A DNA stretch of 64,000 bases, from assembly GCA_002900995.3 (NCBI GenBank), contig CM035306.1:4446541-4510540 (forward strand), read 5' to 3'. Below are positions 55,616 to 64,000 of this stretch, one piece after another. The translations under genes and the position numbers were made by a program. The DNA is from Ganoderma boninense. Lineage: Eukaryota; Basidiomycota; Agaricomycetes; Polyporales; Polyporaceae. The notes beneath the pieces were generated by a model, which worked only from the letters and a program-made list of their open reading frames with translations, had not been told where the DNA came from and searched no databases. The stretch's first letter is position 1, and each line of letters opens with the position of its first letter.

Positions 55616-56641
55616 ATGTCTCTCATCATCCCAACCTCCGTCCCCCTGCTCCCAGCGCTGACCTCCTACACGCCAACCAAGCCGAGCTCGGTGCGCTTCC
55701 AGGGCGACGTCCCGCCCGCGATCCAGCGGCAACTCGTCGAGTTCAGCGACTTCCACCTCAAAGGCGTCGACTTCGCGCGCACGACGGGCGAGCGGCTTGC
55801 GCTGAGGGAGGCCGCGGTGTTCCGGCGCGCCGAGGATGCAAAGATGCAGTCGCGGGTCGTGTATGAGGTCACCGTCGTGCAAGGTACGTGCACACGCACG
55901 CCTCCCAAATCTCATGTCCGGGCGTCCGGGCACGCCTGGGGGAGTCGACACTGCGAACGGATCGTCGCTGACGCCCAGCGCATCTGTCCACCACAGACAT
56001 GACCAACCGGCAACACACGCTGCACGGTGGGTGCACCGCGTTCCTCGTCGACGTGTAAGCACATGTCTTCCTCTGTTAACTCACGGAGGTGGGTTTTCAA
56101 CGTTGGGCAGGTGCTCGTCCGTCGGGCTGGCGTTCCTCGCGATGGTGCAGGGCAAGCCGTCCGACTTCGTCTCGCAGACGATCACCGCGACATACCACGC
56201 GCCTGCGCCTCTGTGAGTCCCTCCTTTCTACCCCGTCCCACTGGCATCCCCGTCACATCCCCAGTTCCGTCCCATCCGTTCCGAGATTCTCGGAAGGGAG
56301 CGGCGTCCTCCCTATGATGATCGTCGCGGACACGCTCCACGCCACCGCGCACATATACACCTGAATTCACGCTCACAACGCCACTTAGAGGAGCAAAGCT
56401 ACACGTAGTCAGCACGACGACGTCCTTCGGCGCGCGGACGGTCGCCTCCCGGGTCGAGGTGGGCATGCTGCTCCGTGTTTCTCGGACGCGTTCGATATTT
56501 GGTGCTGATGCATGATGTCTCGCCCCCATATTGCAGATCTGGGACGTGACGCACCGCCGCCTGTGCGTGTCGGGCGTGCACAACAAGATGGCGCCGAAGC
56601 TCCCCACGCCGACGCCGACGTCAGAGCGGGCGAAACTATAA
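55616..56641 (+). CDS. HotDog-fold acyl-CoA thioesterase T3, peroxisomal signal
   Basis: Mirror copy of T1. ATG at 55616 (MSLIIPTSVPLLPALTS). Exons read FQGDVPPAIQRQLVEFSDF, RVVYEVTVVQ, DMTNRQHTLHGGCTAFLVDV, SSVGLAFLAMVQGKPSDFVS, GAKLHVVSTTTSFGARTVAS and IWDVTHRRLCVSGVHNKMAP, ending TSERAKL with TAA at 56641. The HGG...D active-site motif is present, and AKL at the end fits PTS1. GT-AG introns lie at positions identical to T1. The N-terminal dozen residues differ from T1 while the rest is nearly unchanged. Its promoter is locally duplicated, so its expression may differ from that of T1. Expected role: acyl-CoA hydrolysis in peroxisomes during fatty-acid turnover (family knowledge plus inference). 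Confidence 0.87.
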
Positions 56642-59600
56642 CGGTGAACGTGAACGGTGAGCCTCAGGCGGGAGGGGCAGGGCGGAGGTCGGAGGCGTGC
56701 GTGGATTGAGACTAAGGCTGGCTGGAAGGTGGACTCCATTCCTGCAACGGGAGTCTCTGTCATGAGTCATGGTTTTGGTTGTCAAAGCCTCAAAGGAAGG
56801 AACGGCTTTGCTTCCGACGCAATGCGACGGGGGTGACGAGCGTCCGTGTCTGACATCGACATTCAAGAAGATTCGTGCGCGGGCCCAAGCGCAAGCGCAA
56901 GGTTCAGGGGGCATAATTGTAATGGCAAGGTTCGAGGGGAACGGGGACATGTATCTTCAAGTTCAACGCGAGTCAGACTCAGACTCGACGGCCAGCGGCA
57001 AGTGGCAGGTGACTGGCGCGCACCGGGAGGAGAAGAAGGTGGCCGGTGAGCGGACGAGGATCGACTGGGGAAGACAGGAGAGTTAGGCAAGCCGAGTAGC
57101 TCGGAGCGGCTCCGAGCTTCTCGCTAAGCTCTTTGCCCTTCCTGCGTCGTCGTCGTTGCGTCGGATCTGACAGCACGTCCCAGTTCCCAGTCTCCCTTTC
57201 CGTTCTTCTCGGGCGACGAGCTATTTCAGGTCTACTCTGAGAAGCTTACAGTGACACCAAATGCACATGCACGACGAGGCAGTACGCAGGCTACAATACC
57301 CCGTCACCGTTTCGACCAATGTATCCGGAGCCGCAGGTCACAGAGCGCTCTTTGATAATTCTTTGTTTTGTTTTGTGGCCGATCGCCGTTATGCTTGCAT
57401 TTTAGTCCATACAGCGGAGAATACCCGTCCCGCGAGCGACATCCGAGTCGGACGGAGTCTGCAACGAGCTCGCCGGCCTGCTTCCGGACAGATCCCTGAC
57501 GGGCTTCGAATCTGGACGAAGATACGCTCGGCCGTCCTACGGTCTGCTCGATCTCGCGCCCACGGTGGCCGCAACACCGCCGCCTACTCGGCTTCGAAAC
57601 GACGGGGCGGCGGCATTGTTCGGTCTGTGGAAGGGCAGGCAGATCTCGGACAGGGCGGAGATCGCGAGCACCGGAAGACGTCGATCCATCCTGGGGATGT
57701 CATTTACCGTCGGGAGAAACGAGGTATTGGTTAGTATTTTGGATACAGCGTTGCTCGCGAGATCGTGCCTGTCGCTAGATACCAGCATGCCAGGCGGGGT
57801 ACCGGCGGGATCCAGGAAGGCGGTCTGTGACGTTATAATTACAACACTGGGCAGCGAGAGATCGAGGGGGAAGCTTGGATCTGACATGTGCACGGTTCAC
57901 GTTACACTATTATTTATTCGGCCTTCTCAGAGCCTCGTTGCTGGGCCTTCGCTGGGTTGTCGCGGTCGACGTCGTCCGAGTAGACGACAGCAAACTCGGC
58001 CGCCAATCCGGCTCAACCGACGCCGACGCGAGCGACATCCGTGGGGGAGCCCTCCTCGGCCCTTGCTCGCATCCTGCTCCAGAGTGTCCATGATCCATGT
58101 CCTAAGCCATCCGCTGACTCTGAATGGTATTCTGTATGCCAACCCGGGGTATTCTACACGTCTTCAAAATGTCCATCACGGCCGCCGGCTGTCCGAATTG
58201 TCATGGACTCGGAGGACAGCGGTCAGCTGCACCAGAACGTTTCCGATGCCCTGGACAGAGCTGGGACGGCAAGCACACACAGGCATCACGATGAGGGCGC
58301 GGCAATCTTCTCAAAGGCAGACTGACTGAGCTGGAAGGGGTCGAGGCACTGTCGACCACGATCATGTGCACACCGATTCCTCGCCGCCATACTATAGCTT
58401 GCAGGACGAAAGCTGCCGCACTGCTCGGTGAGTCAGTCGCTTGGCCCTTGGATTATACTATAGTTGAGAGGATGCGCGGGACGTACCGGTCGAGTCCAAA
58501 CCAAATAGAATAGGCATCGGCGGGATTAGTAACTTGCGAATGAATGGATTTGTCTCGGAGACGCGGACCAGATCTGGCATGACTGAAGGATGCATATATG
58601 CAGGGGAAAACTCGAGCTCGACTAAATTTGAAGGGGAATCCGAGGTGCTGTGACAAATGCGGGTACAATTCCGAGAAGCGCATCTTGGTTTCCCTCCTCA
58701 TCCGCCGTCCCCCCACGCACGCAATGCCAGGAGCACGTCGTTGGAAGTAGCTGGTGGACGGTTCGGTGGACGGCGCGGCGGGCTCAGATAACTCATAACC
58801 CCTTGCGTAGTGTCGTAGTATGCGCGTGAGCGGTTGAAGCTGGCGCGAGGAGGAGGGCTAGCGGGGGCGAGCACGCGCTCCCGATACGAAACCAAAAACC
58901 AAAACCCACAAGCAGGCATGTCCAAGGAACAGAAAGCTCATGGAGATCGCTGGCTTCTTCGCGCGGGCGGGAGGAGAGGCCAGTGGCCCCAGGCGGTGAC
59001 GCCAACGCCTTTGTGGTGGCCCAATGGCCCGCCGCTGATAAAGTTGTGCGCGTGTAGCGCACAGTGCACGTCGCACACCCATCGGGATCCGACTCTCCGC
59101 CGACACCGAGTGAGAGGATGTGTGCATGTGGCCAGACCCGGAGGATTAGCTGACTGGATATCAGCTGTACACCCGTGCCAGACAGTTAGAAAAAGAAACG
59201 CGACTTCCTTCAAACGCGGACGAGCAGCGCCGGGGCGGGAACCAGAATAGCTGGCTCGATGGCAGATTCACAATGTGATGTGTCACCGCAGAGTTCAACA
59301 TGAAAAGGCCGTTTCTATATTTTAGGTGACCATGGCACTTCGAAGGTAAGGACGAATAAGTTACCCAAGGAAATGTCCCTGACACTAGCGACGAAAATGT
59401 CAGGTTTTCGTGCGCGTGTGAGTTCTGTGAATGTCGTGCTGTTGAATAGCATTAACGTTCACGGCCAGCAGAAACTCGCCTCGATCGTTCCCCCAGTGCT
59501 CTGAGAATTATCCCTCGTCAGAGCACCTTCAGGTGAAATGCACAGTATATGATCAGCTGCGACGGAAACAACGGAAAATGTGTTCGTACAGGCTCTAATT

Positions 59601-59741
59601 CGCACTCGCCACACAGGAACTGCACCATCCTTCGTGCCACACAACACAAGCCATCAACTCGAACCTGACCCAAGAAAATTTCAAAGCTCCTCGGAGAGCC
59701 CAGCATCCATCCTCCATACGTACCTCCGCCGTCACAACGCC
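56642..59741. other. Outer right arm and flank, no gene supported
   Basis: 56642-58090 mirrors 48890-50352. 58091-58894 holds nothing recognised. 58895-59220 is a third copy of repeat R. 59221-59741 is downstream of P450-3. Confidence 0.45.
58895..59220 (+). repeat. Third copy of repeat block R
   Basis: Shares GGAGATCGCTGGCTTC-type sequence, GGCGGTGACGCCAACGCCTT, GGTGGCCCAATGGC, the GATCCGACTCTCCGCCGA block, GATATCAGCTGTACA and AAACGCGACT with 51830-52130 (same orientation) and with 54690-55000 (reverse). Not protein-like in any frame shared by the three copies. It lies outside the mirrored arms. Confidence 0.7.
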
Positions 59742-62112
59742 TCACGCCCGGCGCGGCTCGAGTACAACCGGGAACTCCGGGCGGTTCGCCATCAAGTAGT
59801 CCGTGAACGCCTCCTCGTACATTCCCGGCGCCCACCCCTCCCCCTCCTCCCCACGCCCGAGCCGCATGCGGAACTGCTGCACGAGCGCGCACACGACGGT
59901 GCGCATCTGCAGCATCGCGAAGCCCTTGCCGACGCACCCCATCGGGCCATGCGAGAACGGGATGAACGCCGCCTCGTTGTGCACGAACGCGAGCGGGGAC
60001 TCGACGCTGCCCCCCGACGCAGCAGCAGGGCAGCGGGGGGCACTGGCATGCGGGCGGGAGCGAGGCCGGAGAGAGCGAGTAGGCCGGAGGCGACGAGCCA
60101 GCGTTCGGGCCAGAATGCGTCCGGGAAGACGAAGTTGCGCGCGTCGCGGTGCAGGACGTAGGGCGGGACGTAGACGCTGGTGCCCGGAGGGAGGACGCTG
60201 GGGGGTGCGGTGCGGCGCGTCAGAAGGCATAGAGACCAGTGGACAGAGAAGGGACGGGCGACGTACATGGAACCGAGCACGACGGGTGCGGCGTCGTGGG
60301 GGACCTGGCGCGCGCTGCTCGTCGGCGCGGCCGGGAACAGCCTGAGTGCTTCGTTTCTGAGCACAGAATACGAGAGTCAGCCGGACCTTGAAGAAGCCTC
60401 GCTTACGAACGTGAAGGCGAGACGACGTACATGACCGCGGTGAGATAATGCATGTCGCGGTGGCTCGCGGGGTTGCAGACATCCTCGCCTGAGGGATAGA
60501 ACCGGTCGACCTCGTCCTGGAGCGCCGCGTACACCTCGGGGTGCGAGAGCAGGCAGTGAAAGATGCTCGTGAGCGCACTCGAGGTCGGGTCCGAGCCCGC
60601 GATTATCGCGACAGCGCTGTCGTAGATGAGGTGGCGCTCGGGGGGACGGTCTTCCCCAGGGAGGTCGTCGTTGTTCTGCCAGTTCCGAAGCGTGAGCGGC
60701 GCAGTGGTGGTCTGGGCAGAGGGATGGTACACATACCAAGTAGTACAAGAGATCAGGGGCGGTCGATCCCCGTGCGACACGCCTGCTCAGTTTAGCCCGG
60801 CCTTGCTCGAGCGCCCCCTTCGCTGGACCCCATGCACTGGGCATGTACCCCATATAAACACCTAGCCACGGGAGCTGGCTAAACTGGAAAGATATCCTAC
60901 GCACATGTCGTTAGCGGAGGGTCTCTCCTCGCATGTGCAATGATGACGACGTCGTACTTCTGCCCCTCTTCGAGGGCGGCCCAATAATTGCCATCGTCTC
61001 CGTCCCGCATCTGTTCGGATCCCCCGCCAAACCTTCCGAGTCCGGTCCGGCGCGGTCAGCGAACGCGAAAGCAGGGCGCAGACCGACTGAAAACCACGCA
61101 CACCATGTCCGACATGAAGTCGTACCTGCAACGCGCAGACAACCCCCGTCAGCGCCGGAAACGTGCTGGACGTTACGTCGAACTGCCAGCGGCTACGTAC
61201 GCAAAGTAGCTGATCCACCTGCTGAGGACAACCGCGCCTTCTTGTCGCGCGAGGACGTCTACCAGCTGGGGCACACGGTGTGCCATGACGTGTCCATAGC
61301 CCTTGAGGGCGGTCGGGGCCAGTCCCCGCGTCCACGGGCGGCGCCGACGAGCGTGCTCCTCGACATCTTGGATACCGATGAACGCGATCGCGGTCTCGGA
61401 CATCGATGCGCCCTTGTACGCTGACGCCAGGAGGCGTGGTACACCCAGAGATGATCAGTCGAGGAACAATCAGTCGCACAGACGACTTACCTGCCGCTCT
61501 GGGCAGGCCGGACTGGCCGAGGATGGGCGCGACCAGCGCAGGATCCCGGACGGAGAGATGGTTGGGGCCTTACCGCAATGGGCCCGGGGGAGAGGAGCGC
61601 CGTAATCGTACAGAGCACATCGTACCACCGAGCGCAGGAAACGGAGGCTCACCGATCCGCACGATATCTCCGTACGTGGCATGCAGGGAGCGCAGGTAGA
61701 CCATCTGTTTGCCGTCTGTCGTCCGAATCGCATGCCAGAACATGGACGTCCTGCACAGGACTGGACCCGGGTAGCGGGAGAGCGGGTGGAAGGGGGAGAG
61801 CCGATAGAGCACAACGGACAACGTCAGTACTGAGAGATACAAGGCGTAGCAGAAGACGAGCTCCGAGATCGCGGGCCACGTTGCACGAGCAGGGTTCGAG
61901 CAGCTGTAAGCGATGGCGGGTGGAACCAGCAGGAGGAAGGCGTGCAAGGGGAGATTGAACGCCTCATACTTGCGAAAGACTTGATGGGCGAGCTTGGATG
62001 TGATGGGCTGCGATTAGCGTGACTTGGCGAACGAGAAGGAGATAATGCATACCAGGGCGCAAAGGGATAGAGATGGGACCATTGGATCCCACTCGGCCGC
62101 ACGGGGGAGCAT
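59742..62112 (-). CDS. Cytochrome P450 monooxygenase copy 3 (P450-3)
   Basis: Third P450 of the group. Start placed at ATG 62112 (MLPRAAEWDPMVPSLSL): a 60-nt exon 1 joins in phase to LAHQVFRKYEAFNLPLHAFL, as in P450-2. Then RYPGPVLCRTSMFW, HLSVRDPALVAPILG, HARRRRPWTRGLAPTAL, a 24-nt microexon (61102-61125), FGGGSEQMRDGDDG, the I-helix AGSDPTSSALT, ExxR in NEALRLFP, FWPERW, and the heme loop FSHGPMGCVGKGFAMLQMR. TGA at 59742. Oddities: the I-helix has Pro at the position of the usual Thr after Asp. Between FWPERW and the heme loop the frame changes by one base near runs of six C or six G (about 60015-60045), which could be a sequencing error. More diverged from P450-2 than P450-1 is. Confidence 0.8.
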
Positions 62113-63189
62113 GGTCGTTGTCTGTGTGCCCGGTGCGCTATGGATGGACGTGGGGGAGATCGAGTGGGAGGGGAGAGGAGGACGGCGACGTGGATTAGAG
62201 AGCCAAACAGAAGACAACAGGGGGCCATGAAGGTAGAAGGAAGAAGTCCTGCCCGTAGAGGATCGAAGGAGGAGGTCCTGTCCACAGAGAGTTCACGATA
62301 TACCGTAAGAGTGACTTAGGTAGCGAACAAGAAGCAAACTGCAGTTGATCTACGACATGCGGCTCAGTGGGGGAGCGTAGTTCGTTAGACTTTCACAGTT
62401 CCTCAGGGCATCTTGAGTTTTTTACAGACACGGTCCGAAAGGACAACGGGGTCAGAGCAAGCCAAGAAGGCGACAGTTACTCACCGTCAAATCGTATTCC
62501 CACCTTTGCCCCATCAATCCTGTTCCATACCTCCATGCCACTGTCATCCGGATAGAAGCACCGTGGACCCTCATCGAGGTCGAATCAAAAGACAGACTGA
62601 GACTGACAGGGAGGGATGCCAGGTGACCTGGGTGAAATAGGAGAGGCAGCGTTAGGCCCGAACTTGGGTGGGCGCAGTCGCGATGTGTGGCAGGGGCCTC
62701 CGCAGGTCTCGAAGGAAGTACTCGCAAAGAGACCTCACATTAGCCCCCACCAGCTGAGCACGGCAGTCCGAATCCTGACAGGCCCTGGGTGCCGGGTGCA
62801 TCGACGAGCCGACCCCTGCCGCGAACGTCTGGGCCAAACGCGGACGAGAGTCGAGCAAGTCAAGTCACGTATGCCTTCCAAGAGAGGAAGCGCGTCGGCC
62901 AATCTACGTATCGGCTATAACGAACGCCGTCTTTTCGGCGTCCATGCGATAAGTATGGCCTTTAGGATATCGTACGACGTCGACGTTGAGTCCAAAAGCG
63001 GGAGTGCGAAAACCTCCTGCGTCCAAGATTCGCCGCTGGAACGCCCGGGCGCTCCACTTTGTACGTACGACGCGAACTGTGTGCAATTCGCGCTTCCATG
63101 GACTCAGGGACAAATGCGCGCATGCACGAAGATCTCGACGGTACACGGCACTGGGACTCGACTCGTCACTCGACCTTCAAGCTTCAAGG
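62113..63189. other. P450-3 upstream region
   Basis: No gene recognised. 62915-63189 shares blocks such as GATATCGTACGA and CGTCGACGTTGA with the T2 downstream region (52660-52700), extending the T2/T4 duplication beyond the coding part. Confidence 0.45.
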
Positions 63190-64000
63190 CTACAGCTTCG
63201 GCTCCGACGGCGCCATCTGGTTGTGGATGCCTGTGGCGACGAGCCTCCTGTTAGTCGTATCCCATATCTAAGCAGCAGAGGACCACCGCCGTGAGCCGTG
63301 AGCCGTACCACAGGCAACGCATGGAGACGGCGACGTCAAACACACCTCTGTGCGGACTGAGACCGTGCGTGCCCCGAACGACACCGTCTTGTTCACAACA
63401 CGGAGTCTCGCGCCCCTAGGAGATCAAAGTAGGTTGTCAATGGGGGACTCGCTGAATCGCGGGGAGGCCGTGCGTACATAGCGGCAGGGGCGTGGAACAC
63501 GGTCGTGATCGCCTGCGACACAAGACTGGATTGCAAGCCCCGCGCGATTCCGAGTACATGGAGAGTGACGGAAGAGCACCTGTGGGGAGTGCGGTCGTTA
63601 ACATTCAAGTTATCAGTTCCACATTGAGCGACCAGCTCAAGGGCTCGGTCTCGGGGGGACGTACACGTCAATCATGAACATGGTGCATCCGCCGTGCAAG
63701 TTCCCTCCAGCGTTGAGCATGTCTGGACGGCCCCTCAGCGCTCAGCCTTCAGCTTCAGGCCTCAGGCCTCACGGCGCGCTCAGCACCGACGCGCAGCGGA
63801 TGCATGTCGACTGCAGGTGCCAGTGGGAGGCGCGGCACGCACCTTCGTGCACGTCGATCTCGCACGCCACCTCCGCGTGCATCTTCCCGTCCTCCGGCCG
63901 CTCGCACACCGCCACGTCGACGAGCTCGATGCGCGATCCTACCTCCCGCGCAAAGCCGCCTCTGCCTATGTCTCCGTGACTGCCACGGAGGATCAGGTCC
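63190..64000 (-). CDS. HotDog-fold acyl-CoA thioesterase T4 (partial, runs off window)
   Basis: Direct-orientation paralogue of T2; the N-terminus lies beyond 64000. Exon 1 (from the window edge) reads REVGSRIELVDVAVCERPED and ends CEIDVHEG. Exon 2 is DMLNAGGNLHGGCTMFMIDV with HGG...D, exon 3 SSVTLHVLGIARGLQSSLVS, exon 4 ARLRVVNKTVSFGARTVSVR, followed by a GT donor (GAG|GTGTGT). Exon 5 reads IWDTTNRRLVATGIHNQMAP and ends SEPKL with TAG at 63190. No frame break was seen in the visible part. The C-terminal PKL is a weak PTS1-like end. Confidence 0.8.

Larger units (their letters stand above)
48890..58090. repeat. Mirror-image (inverted) segmental duplication
   Basis: Left arm about 48890-52140 and right arm about 54680-58090 are reverse complements of each other over most of their length. 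Landmarks in mirrored order: the GGATCTGACATG block (49115 / 57883), the 200-base conserved frame, CGAAGATACGCTCGGCCG (49460 / 57520), all five exons of the thioesterase (T1 / T3), the AT-rich palindrome (51490 / 55310), GCGTGCTCTCGACATTCTAC (51650 / 55150), and the ATGCATGGACGCT block (52120 / 54695). Exons and some non-coding parts are near 90 percent identical by eye. The centre, about 52141-54680, carries thioesterase T2 and is not mirrored. Confidence 0.85.

Noticed and set aside
57565..58329. 254-codon plus-strand frame in the right arm
   Set aside because: Only its middle part is shared with the left arm; the rest has no partner, and a single-base indel separates the arms, so a protein of this length is not supported.
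37487..64000. Secondary-metabolite gene cluster
   Set aside because: Only P450s and thioesterases are present; no polyketide, non-ribosomal peptide or terpene synthase, transporter or pathway regulator was found.

Overview
This is a stretch of nuclear DNA from a filamentous basidiomycete, most likely an Agaricomycete such as a polypore. The evidence is: genes split into many exons by GT-AG introns of about 50-65 nt, GC-rich coding sequence, expanded cytochrome P450s, a solo LTR with TGTAACACC/GGTGTTACA ends, and a large family of lineage-type membrane proteins. All calls come from reading the sequence. Exon edges were placed by eye using splice consensus and comparison between paralogues inside the window.

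Layout. (1) 1-1000 is G/C-homopolymer-rich and looks like poor consensus at a contig edge. (2) 1.7-36.7 kb holds ten copies (called 7TM-1 to 7TM-10) of one family of predicted seven-transmembrane proteins. They share an eight-exon plan, a GDA(I/V)VWWRAC motif in the third membrane segment and a last segment starting AIYPT. 7TM-4 is a 5'-truncated relic; 7TM-5 and 7TM-10 carry apparent frameshifts. A decayed Hsp70 fragment lies between 7TM-1 and 7TM-2. (3) Inside this array sit three unrelated genes: the cohesin subunit SMC1 (10.4-15.7 kb, minus), a BTB/POZ protein (16.6-17.7 kb, minus) and an NmrA-like NAD(P)-binding protein (18.4-19.7 kb, plus). 7TM-5 and 7TM-6 arose by tandem duplication of a segment that also copied the last part of the NmrA-like gene, leaving a relic at 22.3 kb. 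(4) 37.5-48.4 kb holds two closely related P450 genes in divergent orientation. The left copy is a pseudogene and the right copy looks intact. Between them lie a LINE-type RNase H fragment, a solo LTR and a fold-back inverted repeat. (5) 48.9-58.1 kb is a mirror-image duplication with arms of about 3.2-3.4 kb around a 2.5 kb centre. Each arm carries a HotDog-fold acyl-CoA thioesterase ending in AKL, a peroxisomal PTS1-type signal; the centre carries a third thioesterase. (6) 59.7-62.1 kb holds a third P450, and a fourth thioesterase runs off the right end.

Working together. The 7TM cluster may be an orphan receptor-like family, since N-out topology with exposed N-glycosylation sites is predicted, but no ligand or partner can be read from the sequence. 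The right half pairs microsomal P450s with thioesterases, two of which are probably peroxisomal. Co-duplication suggests fatty-acyl or xenobiotic metabolism, but no polyketide, peptide or terpene synthase is present, so I do not call a biosynthetic cluster. Many frameshifts lie in or near homopolymers, so some may be sequence errors rather than real mutations.
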